Shown one piece after another: positions 13,701 through 23,982 of a stretch of DNA of 64,000 nucleotides (positions are counted from its first letter, which is position 1; each line of letters opens with the position of its first letter). Under the pieces are notes generated by a model that made no database searches, was not told where the DNA came from, and saw only the letters and a program-made list of their open reading frames with translations. The position numbers and the translations under genes were made by a program. Source of the stretch: Gavia stellata (Eukaryota > Chordata > Aves > Gaviiformes > Gaviidae); contig NC_082618.1 in the NCBI RefSeq assembly GCF_030936135.1, positions 4,142,034 through 4,206,033 on the forward strand, in the 5' to 3' direction.

Positions 13701-16700
13701 ACTCTACCACAAGCACAGATACACAGAGAATTAAAAATTCTTATGACTATAGATAAAATTCATAATCTTCCACTATATAGGTCTTATGAGAGTCAGTTTA
13801 CCCACTATTTCAATCACAACTGTTCTGTTTCTTTTGCACCATTAGTATGTAAGCACATAGTATGTAAGCACATAAACAGTTTACAGTTCAAAGTTTAACG
13901 GACACAATGTGGAACAAAACAGTGGCAAAGTTTTGCAGCCAGGAGATTTCTATCTTCATACAGCTAATCCTAAAATTTTCTTAATGACCTTAAAATGTTA
14001 AGATGAGTTGAAACTGCTTCTATTAAGAATAACCGTTAATGTTTGCAGTATATACAGTACTCATCTTGGATTTTTCAGAATGCAAATGTAATTCTAGTGT
14101 AATTCTAGTGTAATTCTATTCATATTTCCATGACAATTTTGCAGAGATCAGATGAGATAGAGGTAACTGTGGATTTACAAATCAACAATTTTAGTGGTCA
14201 CAATGACAGACAAACTTCACCAAAAGTGATCACTTCTGTTTCTGATAAATGGCTGACAGAAATTCCATCTCGATTTCTAACCATTCAATAGCTGTGGAAA
14301 AAGGTTAGAAGAGTTGTCAAAAAGTGTGGAAGAAAGTCACACGAACTGAGGGAGGATCCATGGATCTGGCACCTCATGCATGCATGAATGCTGTTGAGAC
14401 AAAAAGGTCATTTTCATCTCTACATCATGCCAAAGCTGCAGATCTACCATCTCACCTATCTTGCATTTCTGCATTATATTCCTGGAAAAAAAATGAAAAA
14501 TAGCAGAAGGTACTGCTTTGAATAAGCATACCTTTACTCTGATATTGAAAGGTATCAATTAAAAAAGAAATTTCTTCTCATGCAGCTTTAGTTTTGCCAA
14601 AATGGTCAAAATCAAAACATTACTAAGAGGATGAAGCCACCACTTAAGAAAACAAGCTCTCTGTAGATTGTCTGCTATGTTCACAGAACCTGATCTGCAG
14701 CAGAATGGAGCTCAGGGTGAGGTTAGCAAGAGGTACCTATTCTGCTCCTACAGTGTATTTTACATGTTATGCCACATACTATGCTGCTGCAGCCACTTAA
14801 AAGCATTCTTGAGCCAGCTAGTTTAAAGCTAAATCCATGCTCTCCCACAGTCCCTGTGGCTGCAGCATAATCGGTCTCCTCACTATTTACTGATGTGACT
14901 TGAAGTAAGCGTAGGTCAAGGGCTAGCCTAACAGCAGCACCGGAGGTTTTATAGCTGTTTCTCAATGACTCTTGAACATATTCTGCATTTGGGGTTTTCC
15001 TAATGGTCTCAGAAATTTAAGTCAGTGACTTAATTCAAAATAACAAATACCATCTGAAGGCCTGTCTTAGGAAAGAACATTTTGCATCATTAAAACAGGA
15101 CAATCAATTGTATCTATTCGTTCTGGTAGCCAATTGTCAACACACAGAAATACTGTATTACAGGAACTTCAGTTTTGGACTAATAGAGTATTTAGAACAA
15201 ATCACAGATAACACAAGACTTGAACGGAACCACAACTTCATCTTAAACTAACTTTTACACTGAGCACCGTTAAAGTGTTATCCCTTCCACGTAACTGAAA
15301 CAATTGCCCTGAACAGTTACTGGCAAATTACAAAGCATTGATCTGAACAGCTTGGAACAGGGTAACAGATCAGAGGGGATAAAGCCTGCATGATCACCAT
15401 TTTTAACAAACTGAAGACTCAATTCCAGCAGACAATTAAGTGGAAGAGCTTGTTTTCTGTGTGAAGATTGATGCAAACTCTGTCAAAGCCTGTGAGCAAA
15501 ACTGCCCGGAAACCACAACTTTGTAACTGCCACCAGCTTACTTTTAAACAAATACTCAAGCCTCTCCTTCTTCACTTTCCTGTTAACTTATATTTAACAG
15601 CATGTTCATCCATATGGACAGCCAAACTCAAAAGTACTGATGCAAGAATTCTGCAATGCAGCTGAATTCTAGCAGAGGAGCAGTATATTGCTGTGGCATA
15701 AACTGCAATTTACAGATTTCCCCTGTGGCCCAAAAGGTCATAGACTTAAATAAAAGGGGTCTAGTCATATATTGTGATTAAAGTAGATGTTTGATATTTC
15801 AAAGGCCTGGACACTGTCCCCACCTCTGCTCTTGAATTCTTACATGTCCCTGAAGGTACCTCACTCACAAGAAACTGAGCACGTTAACAAGCAGGCAAGC
15901 TTTACTTCACAGGCCTTCTTGAAATTTTTAAGCTCTTAGCGTGTACAGGAGCCAAAGAACAGTTCAAAGCCTGGAATGAGCCAAATGACTGCTTGCACTT
16001 AATACTTCCAAGTGCATACTCTCGAGCATCCCAGTTATTGCGCGAAGATATTTACAACCTCTTCTGTCCCCTGCCCTTCTCCAGGGAGTTACTTGAATAG
16101 AACTCATACACTGAAGGTTTTCACTAACAGTCTTGCAGTATCATTCAGCATGCACTCCTACGTGTTTCCTTCCCTCTTATATGTGTGGTTAAGAAGTATT
16201 CAAAAGAAAAAAGCTTAAACTCCTAAACCCACTTGCCTCTCAATTTCTAAAGATACTGACCAAATGTCTTAAATTTCTGAATGGTCTAAGTAGTAAAAAT
16301 AATTAGTTTGTGTACTGTCACTCAATATTAATTCCAAATTTAACAATCCATCCTTTGGGTTTTTTCAAGGTTTTAAAACTTTTATGATTTCTAGGCCACT
16401 CAGAAGTAAAATATAGCAAGCGCTCAACAAGTGTTTCCTCCTAATTTATAGATCATACCCCTGGAAGCATGGTAGATGCATAGGAGTGATGCTAAACAGA
16501 AGAATTTACACAGACCACAGTTTACATGGGAGGAAAAAATATAGATTCCCACCAGTTTACTAGAAGCAATGCTTTGCTGTTCACGACTAGGTAAAAAAGA
16601 ATAAAAAAACACGTTTTGGAAGAAGGATATTATTTATTAGAAAACAAGCTGTTAAATTTGGTAGGTGATGCTTAAGGAAGTGGGTCTCTGTTCTCTTTAC

Positions 16701-17478
16701 ACAATCATGTTACACTCGTCATTGCAGAAATCACACAAGTTCCAGCAGGTCATGAGGAAGTTAAGCCTCCCCTAAACAAACTGGCACAAAGGTAACATAA
16801 TTTTTGTACTTTTAATGGGGGGAATGGCATCACTATTCTTCAGATAAAGGAATGCCATATCTAATCTACTAGATCCAAAGAAGGCCTAGTAAGCGGCTGT
16901 ATACAATAAAGGGAAGCTTCTTAGTCAAATCTCTGTAGAATCCAGCCACAAAAATAGACTAGTTGCTCTGTATGCTAAAGTCTGTTTATAAGAGACTTAG
17001 ACTTAAAAATATGAATCTTAAGCATTTAACAGATGTGATTTTTATAAGCATTCTGCTAACCATTAATAACTAATATATAATTTATTGGTCTTTCAAGATT
17101 TATAATTGGAAGTTTCATTAAGAGTATGACCAACAGGCTAAAGCAGATAAGTGAGAAAGATTAAAAAGACATAAAGCACATACTTTAGAAAATATTTGTA
17201 ACTACAGAGTAAGTAGAGGTGTTGAGAACTTAAATTTCTTTTTCCTTAGAAGGAGAAAATAGGCTCTCACCTGGTACGATAAACCAATCCATGAAATTTA
17301 TTAAATTCGCATAGCACAGCACAGCAGCTATCAAGTAATCTCTCTTTGCCGGACCATTCCTTGACACAGACACAAATGGACCTTGTCTCACATGTGCTGC
17401 AGTAGCTCCGTAATTCTGCTCCTCAGGATGCGGCAGGGACTGCAGGCCTGTGTTTTCCTGTGCACCGGGGTTTTGCAT
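4566..17478 (-). CDS. SPNS3: SPNS3-like spinster-family MFS transporter (coding exons 1-8, 3' end missing)
   Basis: Eight exons (13487-13552, 12885-13021 and others listed separately) splice in consistent phases into 1164 nt, 388 codons without a stop. The product is a major facilitator superfamily membrane protein of the spinster family. SPNS1 and SPNS2 export lysolipids and sphingosine-1-phosphate; the substrate of SPNS3 is not firmly known. Visible hallmarks are TM1 ([16 protein letters not shown]), the TM2-3 loop motif ([15 protein letters not shown]), TM4 ([19 protein letters not shown]), TM5 (GLGYVLA), the TM6-7 loop ending in WCQDI, TM7 (FVTGALGMW) and TM8 with GAEAARR. SPNS3 is preferred over SPNS2 because TM1 has DW where SPNS1/2 have DR, TM4 has GTASYST rather than GEASYST, and it lies next to UBE2G1. 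The last part (about 140-150 residues, TM9-12 and the tail) is not found down to position 1, so the gene probably runs off the left edge. The gene is head-to-head with UBE2G1. Confidence 0.9.
4756..7922 (-). other. SPNS3 intron 7
   Basis: Intron of 3.2 kb bounded by donor GTGAGG and acceptor TGTCACCAG. It is AT-rich with no recognised gene or repeat family. A short AAAC microsatellite lies at about 7741-7755. Confidence 0.8.
7923..8075 (-). CDS. SPNS3: SPNS3 coding exon 7 (TM7 and luminal loop)
   Basis: Exon of 153 nt, acceptor GACTTTCAG and donor GTGAGG, phase 2 to phase 2. It reads [20 protein letters not shown], then [17 protein letters not shown], and a loop with two cysteines ([12 protein letters not shown]). 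The GALG(M/F)W block is family-specific. The NSS sequon lies between TM7 and TM8 and could be glycosylated if that loop is luminal or extracellular. Confidence 0.92.
9255..9530. promoter_or_regulatory. GC/CpG-rich island inside SPNS3
   Basis: About 275 bp rich in C+G with many CpGs (for example GGATGCCGGGGAAGCGGCC, GCAGCGGCAGAGCGGAGCCG and the flanks of the minisatellite), surrounded by AT-rich intron. It could be an internal promoter or enhancer, or only a GC-rich minisatellite locus. No TATA box or coding exon is evident. Confidence 0.35.
9372..9448. repeat. Heptanucleotide minisatellite, 11 units
   Basis: Eleven head-to-tail 7-bp units of the form C(T/G)GCTCC. The second base follows the order T,G,T,G,G,G,T,G,G,T,G, so a higher-order pattern is superimposed. 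Because 7 is not a multiple of 3, all frames stay open, which produces artefactual Glu-Pro-Gly-Ala-Gly-Ser-Arg repeats in translation. Confidence 0.95.
10106..10296 (-). CDS. SPNS3: SPNS3 coding exon 6 (TM6 and central cytosolic loop)
   Basis: Exon of 191 nt, acceptor GTCTACAG and donor GTAAGT, phase 0 to phase 2. It begins [18 protein letters not shown] (TM6), followed by a basic loop of about 35 residues ([11 protein letters not shown] ... HRTGKTT) and [11 protein letters not shown] leading into TM7. The loop appears longer than in the human protein as I remember it (about 21 residues). Loop length is variable in this family. Confidence 0.9.
10297..12200 (-). other. SPNS3 introns 4 and 5
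   Basis: Intron 5 (10297-11236) and intron 4 (11304-12200) flank exon 5 and are AT-rich. No recognised gene, RNA or repeat family is seen. Position 10500-11000 and 11600-12050 contain only unremarkable intronic sequence. Confidence 0.75.
11237..11303 (-). CDS. SPNS3: SPNS3 coding exon 5 (TM5)
   Basis: Exon of 67 nt, acceptor GCTTACAG and donor GTGAGT, phase 2 to phase 0. With the two bases carried from exon 4 it reads [20 protein letters not shown] and then AFR. SGLGY and the W-x-WA(L/F)R block are conserved in SPNS1-3. Confidence 0.92.
12201..12352 (-). CDS. SPNS3: SPNS3 coding exon 4 (TM4)
   Basis: Exon of 152 nt, acceptor GCCTGCAG and donor GTGGGT, phase 0 to phase 2. It encodes [15 protein letters not shown], then [18 protein letters not shown] and the start of TM5, VFYIFIPVG. 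The run [18 protein letters not shown] is the most diagnostic spinster motif. Thr here replaces the Glu of the SPNS1/2 sequence GEASYST. Confidence 0.94.
12353..13486 (-). other. SPNS3 introns 2 and 3
   Basis: Two short introns, 12353-12884 (532 bp) and 13022-13486 (465 bp), around exon 3. Nothing beyond splice signals is recognised. Confidence 0.8.
12885..13021 (-). CDS. SPNS3: SPNS3 coding exon 3 (TM2-TM3)
   Basis: Exon of 137 nt, acceptor TTTCCAG and donor GTATGT, phase 1 to phase 0. It encodes [20 protein letters not shown] and then the MFS loop-2 motif NRK, followed by [17 protein letters not shown] second possible donor (AGAAG then GTAATT) lies 20 nt downstream. Using it would shift the frame, and the shorter exon joins exon 4 ([10 protein letters not shown]) with exactly the family spacing, so the 12885 boundary is preferred. 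Confidence 0.92.
13487..13552 (-). CDS. SPNS3: SPNS3 coding exon 2
   Basis: Exon of 66 nt between acceptor ...TGTTGCAG and donor GTAATA, phase 1 to phase 1. It reads [22 protein letters not shown], the loop after TM1 and the beginning of TM2. The LLDIQ and GLLQT blocks are spinster-family signatures. It is too short for a useful open-frame signal and was found by following the phase from exon 1. Confidence 0.9.
13844..13873. repeat. 15-bp perfect tandem duplication
   Basis: The unit AGTATGTAAGCACAT occurs twice in direct succession (13844-13858 and 13859-13873), in SPNS3 intron 1. Confidence 0.9.
14087..14118. repeat. 11-bp tandem repeat, 2.9 copies
   Basis: The unit TGTAATTCTAG is repeated at 14087-14097 and 14098-14108, with a third copy lacking the last base to 14118. 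Likely replication slippage. Confidence 0.9.
17271..17478 (-). CDS. SPNS3: SPNS3 coding exon 1 (start codon, TM1)
   Basis: ATG at 17478 (beginning [10 protein letters not shown]) has A at -3. The exon is 208 nt, ends in CCAG and is followed by donor GTGAGA, leaving one base of a split Gly codon. It encodes about 45 hydrophilic cytosolic residues and then TM1, with [17 protein letters not shown]. No in-frame coding continuation upstream is convincing, and the N-terminal tail is of ordinary length for the family, so this ATG is taken as the start. An upstream untranslated exon is possible. Confidence 0.88.
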
Positions 17479-19479
17479 ATTTCCCAGTGCAGAAAGTCAC
17501 CACAGATTATGAAGCGTTTCCTTAGCGCACCAAGCTACAAGTCAATTTTGTGTTCAGGCTGTGAGGAACTTCAATCACTACGGTCATTTCCGGCAATGAA
17601 GCCCAGCCACTAAAAACTGACATTAAATGCTCCCTGCAATATGAAGAACTTTACAAAGAAAGTAACAAAGAAGCTGCTGTTTTTGCAAAAGCAAAAGTGC
17701 TGAAGTGCTATACCTTGAAGACAGGGAAAAGTAAATACAAACAAAAGCAAAATAATCCATTGTGCATCCACGAAATAGAAGTGCAGAACTTCACAATGAT
17801 CTCATAGAAATTGCAGATGCAAATTAATGATAATCTTTGCTAAGGTCTCAGTGAGTTGCCAGAGTGAAAAATAGCCTTGCTAGAGAAGAGAGGGAAGGAA
17901 AAAAAAGAGCAGCTTGTTTGCTAGACCAGGTACCTATCTTTGACTTGACCCCTCCTTTACCACAGACGACTTCTGCAACTCTGGACGAGTCATTTGCTTT
18001 CTCCACACTTCAGATCTTTACTCCTGCCACACACACACACGGCCTTTAAAACAGTGTTACCTAGCCTTGTCCCTGCCACCTGACCAGTCAACATCTCCCT
18101 GTTATCACCCATCTGCTTTGCACCGGCCAGATCTACACCCAGAACAAAATCCTTTCCAAATAAGGTCCTGAGTTTTTAGGTCAAATCAGCAATTTAAGCA
18201 GAAGACTCATACTCCAGACTACTTGCTGGTTTGGGTTTTTTTTAGGGGGGGTATACCAAACAAACAAACAAAAAAACCCAACAAAACAATGGAGAATGCT
18301 ACACTAAGAAGAGAAAGGGACATGGAAACAAAAACACTCTTCTGCAACCCTGCTGGAACTGTGCACATTCCACAGTTCTGAATTGTGCAACGGTATTTCT
18401 TCCCCTTTCTCCCCCAAAAAGGGGTCTGAAAGGGGAAGAAAGGAGGACACAGGAAGGCATTCTTGTTCTTTCAGGGTGTGTAGATACCTTTCTTCCCTTT
18501 CTTCTGGTCACTCAGATTTGAAAAAGTATCCTCACTTAATTCTTCCAGCATCAGTTTTCCTATTATATTAATTATTTTTAGACACATAACTAGTCACATG
18601 TCTTTTGAGCCATTTTGTGGATTACCAGCTTCAGAAGGTAATTTATTTTTTGCACCCTGTTAAGAAAGTTTAAAGTTAAAATTAACAGTAAACTGTAAGA
18701 GTTTGAGAGTGAGGCAGCTAATTGGAATGAGTACTGATTACAGTTTATGACTCATGCATGAAGACAAGAATCTATGGTTGTTTTTTCTTTAAGACCTGTG
18801 TGTTTCACACTTCAGACTAAACTGAAAAAAAATATAGCGCCTACTCTTCTTGGCCATTTTGCAAAATCCGGAGTCCTTTACTTTTGCGTGTGCAACACTG
18901 TAGTATTACAATCTATCTTCATTTCATGAAGATCTAGTTCTTCATGAACCAGAAGGCGTGTTTAATTTAATCATGGGTAAGTCTGTATTAATTTTATTTC
19001 AAGGGGGTCTTTTTTTGGCAACATCTTAGCTCCTAACTTTCTAAGGGAGGATTTAGATACAGATTATGGGCATCTCTCCCCACTCCTGCTCAAGGGAGCT
19101 CAACATAACTCACCTTGTGTCTGAAAACATTTCAGTGTGTCAACTTGCTATCAGGAAGCAATTTTTGCTCTCTGTTCACTATAATCAGTACTACCTTTTT
19201 CTCTGCTGTAGACTACTAGAACCTTCACTGAGTAACTGGCACATTATCTATGCATCCCACTGCTTTATTAAAGCAATCAAGTCAAAGGTTGACTATACTT
19301 GGGAGCAATAAAGAAAGCAATAAAGAATCAGCACAATTTTGTAGATATTAAAAACTTTATCTACAGCCACAACCGTGGATAAAAAAAGTCTGCAAAAAAT
19401 ATTAAAATGACTTTGAAGAATTACAGCTGGCTTTAAAGGTGGGCAAGGTGAACGTCAGCTCTGCTTTACTTCAGCCCAA
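17479..19479 (-). other. SPNS3 5' flank / possible 5'UTR and first intron
   Basis: Just upstream of the start codon the minus strand has no CpG island. A GCCGGAAATG (ETS-like) sequence lies about 115 bp upstream, and a possible 3' splice site (TTGACTTGTAG) lies near 17535, which would allow an upstream untranslated exon. The rest to 19479 is AT-rich with an AAAC-type microsatellite (about 18257-18285) and a (CA) tract near 18030. Confidence 0.4.
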
Positions 19480-19660
19480 AACCAAGTGTGAAGAGGAAGC
19501 GGTGGCAGAGGCCGCTCCCCGGCGGCTCCCGGCAGCCGCTGCAGGGCCTCCCGCGCCGCTGGGTGGCGCCCAAACACCGGCAGCGGGCAGAGCCGCGCAC
19601 ACCACCACCACCCCCCCCCCGCGCAGGGCTGTCGTCCCTGGGCGGTGTAACATCCCCGAC
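19480..19660 (-). promoter_or_regulatory. SPNS3: Small CpG-rich island, candidate SPNS3 promoter / 5' exon
   Basis: About 180 bp of CpG-rich sequence (blocks such as GGCGGCTCCCGGCAGCCGCTG and CGCGCCGCTGGGTGGCGCCC, and a C10 run near 19611) isolated in AT-rich DNA, 2 kb upstream of the SPNS3 start codon on its strand. Start codons of vertebrate genes are often separated from a CpG-island promoter by a 5'UTR intron, and the SPNS3 start itself lacks an island. The assignment to SPNS3 is inference; an independent non-coding transcript is the alternative. Short open frames here are composition artefacts. Confidence 0.4.
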
Positions 19661-22654
19661 CAAACGCTCCCTACTGCAAACTATTTATTTACTTTAAAAA
19701 AAATGAAGTAAAGACCAAAACCCAACAGCAACAGGCAGAAGTAGAGCCTAAACAGGGTGTTGGAGACTCAAACTGGTGAATCCTAGCTGCTTGCGGCAGA
19801 GAGGTTCATTAGCAGTAGGAAGTGAAATAGTCCAAGTTGCGCTATTTTTTTTCATCTTTGTTCTCTTCTACAGCAAGGCAGTGGTGGATCTGGGCTCTTC
19901 AGTACGAATATTTTCCATATTAGATGCCCAGCCACATCTCAAACCTTGTGAGGAAGGCCCAACAGGGCAGGTCATCAGGATTTTACTTACACTCTGGATA
20001 GCTTAAATGTCTCTTGATCCAAATGTCCTTTGAGCTTCTGGGAAACATCCTATATTGCTCTCAACTCCTGACATCTACTGCTAGACTCGATGTCTATAGA
20101 CAGTTAAAAACAGGTTTTTAACTAATACTGTTATGGCAAGATCTCAGTTCTGCTTTACTAAAATGGAATTTCCAAATTCCACATTTTCCAAAGATAGAGT
20201 CAGTTTAAACAGAAAATGTTCCTCACAAACATCAAACCACCAGCTCTAAACTCTTCTTAAACTCCTGATTCCCCTTTCGCCCTTCATTAAAGCTTCCAGA
20301 CATCACTTCCACTTTATACTTTCTGATGCTGTACTAGCTGGCCATGTTTCTGTCTGCAGCACCAAACCTGTGAGCCAGGTTGTCATGTGGAACCTCCATG
20401 CTGAATGTACCGCAACTCTGTCACTGTTACTGGTACCAGATATCACCCCTCTTTGCATTGTCCCCCTTCTCCCACACCTCAGTGTCACAAGCCATATCCT
20501 TCCACCCACTCCATTTTTCACTGCTGGGTACAAGTTTGCAGTCGCTTCTAAAAGGCCCTCTGTGCCTCAGCCTTACTCTGTCAGGTCTTGCAGACATCAT
20601 TCCTTGATAGCTATCCTGCCTTTAATTGCCTAATTGTCCTTTTCTTCAATTACAAGTTTCATGTTCATGCAGACAACGCCACGGCAAAAAATTCCTGCAA
20701 AACTTTGTGACGAACCATTTCTGCTGTGTGGGCCACAGAATGCCACTGCACAAGGCAAGTCAACTTTTGTTAGGCAAGATGACAGCTCATTTCTTTATAG
20801 CCAAATATTTTTTTTCCCTTATTTGTTCATTTCTGATCAGTCAGGATATGGACTGACTGTCTTGGAACAAAGTGCAGTGTTTGCCTACATAGCTTACGTT
20901 AGGGGTGCCAGGTGCCAACGCAATATAAAAAGTAGCTTTTTCTCCCTATCATACTCCCTTCACCAGCTCTGTTCTCTTGATGGTTCATTTGAGCATGAGA
21001 TCTCATAGCTGTGTCATGCAAGAAGTCACCAGCAGTTAAATCCTTCTATGGCAGCAGCAAGTCAGAACCTGTTTATTCTAGGCATTTGGCACAAGTCCAC
21101 ACACAGAGCAACATATTTTCTTACACCATTTTGAATCTGGCTGTGGTACCAAAAGTTGTTTTGACGGCTGAACCTGACAAATGCAACTGAGACTCCCCAG
21201 ATGAACACGCACATTTGGTGATAGATAGAACTAGTTGGCTGATAGTCAGCAGGCCAAGCTGGGGGAGTTTTATGCGCTTAGGAAGCTGGCTTGTTTCACC
21301 TGGAGCATTCAGACAAGTTCTCCTTGGCTATTACTCATCCAGAGTGTCCTCTCTGTCTAGGCACCCGCTCAGCATCCAGGCAGCAGTCCTGTTGGGTCTT
21401 CACTCTGTGCTACCTGCTCCGCCTGAGAGACTGAGGGGCTACCCTTTCTGGGCCACAACCCCGCCCTATGCTGCCATTCTTCTCAGCAAGAAACAAGCCA
21501 GCGGTGTGGGTAGGAGGCAGCTAGTGAAGAGATGCCTCGTGTGCTCACAGGCAGGGCTACGTTAACCCACTAAGACTTGTGGAAGCAGCGTGCGTAACAG
21601 CCGCTGGTGCATTCCTGTCAGTTTAACTAAATCCAGGTGAGATGCTGCCAGCAATGTGCCATGCCTGCAATCCAGACAGGACTGTTCACAGACAACTGAT
21701 GTGAGAGCTTCCAGTTTTCCCTGAAAGGATTTCCAAGCATTCACTACAAAATGCCCTTGAATGTATTTATTCTTCCAAATATCCTTTAATGCTGGATGCT
21801 GTCGCATCCATGAACAGCTTTGGAGGTTTTGCCAGAGCTTTCCCAGAAAGCTACATCAGAAGGCGCATTAATAGGGAACCAAATTGTCAGAAAGATATAA
21901 ATTGAAGAATATTTTATTATCCTGATTAACCATTTCTATATATGTAACAAAAAGAACCTTATTAACCCACTGAATAGCAAACAGCAACAAAGTCTATGAA
22001 AGAATTGAATACGGAAATAATATTCATTGTTGACTAGATCTACCAATACCGATTTTAGGAAGAAAGAAATAAGCTGCTTTTGGTATCTTACCTCTCTCAT
22101 GCATCACCCAGACAGAGAATATAAAGTAGCCAAAAGAGAATACATGCTTCTGTGTATTTGCAAGCATACATATATGGGCATGGTCTGCATTTTAAGGTGT
22201 ACGTACTTTAAACCTATTGTGATGGAAGCAAATTCATAAATCATGAGATTCTGCAAATAATTGAAATATGGATTTCTGCAAGACTTAGTAACCTTAGTGT
22301 CTGACAAGATCAGAAAAATGAAATTCAACATAATTCTGGTAGGCAGACAGCTTAATAAATATGTGCCTGGACCTACCTGAAATATTCCACTCCAAGGAGA
22401 TTCAAAGTCAATGATAATGACTACAGAAGAGCTGCAGAGTGACAGAGAGTTAGGTAAGAGGCTGTGGTTTTTTTAAGGTTTGTCACTGTGGTCTCTATTT
22501 GAACCAAGACTGCACAATGAATCACTTTTGGTTTTGAATACAGTCTGCAATGATAAAACGTAAAGACAAACTTGGACCTAGACATTAGTATCTAGGTTGC
22601 ATTTCTGGAGGGACAGCAGTTTCACCTACAGTTTAAACCAAACAGTGACCGACC

Positions 22655-22726
22655 TGACACGAGAAGATGGTTGGACTTGATGATCTTACAGGTCTTTTCC
22701 AACCTTAGCGATTCTGTGATTCTGGA
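22655..22726 (+). mobile_element. CR1 LINE 3' end, severely 5'-truncated
   Basis: The sequence GATGGTTGGACTTGATGATC, followed by CTTACAGGTCTTTTCCAACC, is the characteristic 3' untranslated tail of chicken-repeat-1 LINEs. It ends in the diagnostic degenerate octamer repeat (GATTCTGTGATTCTGG) rather than a poly-A tail. No coding part remains. CR1 elements are the dominant retrotransposons of birds and are also found in other sauropsids. Confidence 0.9.
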
Positions 22727-23945
22727 TACTGTGATGCTCCTCAAGTAACATAAGCATGCATAAAATTCAGCATGATTTTCAGTTTTATATATATTATAGA
22801 ATCAATAGTCTATCCTGTTCTCGTAAAAGACCATACTGCAGAACTCCAGGGATGACTCAGCTACTAACGTGTATATTTTTCTTGCATTTCAGTCCTCCGG
22901 ACTGATGCACATTTGCCAAATTGTTATTCCCTTGGAATATACAGCCTGTACTAGCCCGAAGGGAGGGAACCTGAGTGCTCTCCTTCCGATGGAAGTTTGA
23001 GAAGTTCTGCACCTGTGGTTTGTGGCATCTGCTCTATGTCAGCATATTGCTTGTGGCCATATTTAGTCATGATTAACAATCAGGTAGCAACAGCTAATGA
23101 GTTAAACTACTGTTATGAAATACTTAGCATTTTAGAATAAAATTTAGTAGTTGAATAATCAAGACTAGATTGCCAACAGTTTCTCTTCAGACCTTTGCAG
23201 GCAGAACTAACTGTATGAGCCATTACTCAATTTGTGTGTCTCTTGCCCTTGCATGCATCTTGTGGAACAAATACATAGCAAGGGACTGAACCATCCAGAC
23301 TAACAATCTTTATGAGGCCAGCATGCTTCAGGAGCAGTCTTCTGTTACCAAAAAACTTCAAGAAAACTAGCTGGACCACCTGTTCCACTATACACTTAAT
23401 TGGAAAATATCTGCTTGGAAGATTCTCATTCTATGAGTTTCAAGAAATACTACATTCTTAGTTAGTGCATCCTTTTTACCTTCTCAGCCTGAATTTCCTT
23501 TTAAAATGCTTTCCTTCCTGTTGCGTGGGTAATAGCACAAAACACAGTGTTGATCCAGCGTAAGCATACTTCAGCCATGTGATAGCAGCAAATAAAATTT
23601 ACACACTCTATACTGTAAAATCCAATTTTTTCATTATTACTAACAAATAAGCTATCTATAACTTTAAACTTCCTGGAATGCAGATCATGCTTTTGGTTGG
23701 GCAGGGAGGCTAGTTCTGACTCTTCTCCTACACCTTTTTAATTAGGAAACAAACTGCAACTTTATGAAAAATTTCTTGGGATGCTTACCTAAATAATTCA
23801 TTTCACAGGTAACAGTCTCCTTGGTTGTAGTCATATAATTCTGCCTCAAAAGGTATAGCAGAAGAAATTACAGTTCCAGCACATAATCACAGAGCAGTAA
23901 AAGATGAACAAACTCCAATTCTACTCACTGTTCTCTCCTTCTCTG

Positions 23946-23982
23946 GAAAAAAAATGAAAAGAAAGAAAAAAAAAAGAAAAAA
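23946..23982. repeat. A-rich purine tract
   Basis: A run of A with scattered G and one T (AAAATGAAAAGAAAGAAA and onward). It is low-complexity sequence, possibly the remnant of a poly-A tail, but no retrotransposed sequence is recognised beside it. Confidence 0.8.

Larger units (their letters stand above)
13553..17270 (-). other. SPNS3 intron 1
   Basis: Intron of 3.7 kb, AT-rich. It contains two small perfect tandem duplications (separate entries) and no recognised exon. Several 60-80 codon frames show no family resemblance. Confidence 0.8.

Noticed and set aside
20303..21008. Cluster of 75-124 codon frames in the intergenic region
   Set aside because: Frames overlap on both strands without codon bias, family resemblance or splice context; within chance expectation.
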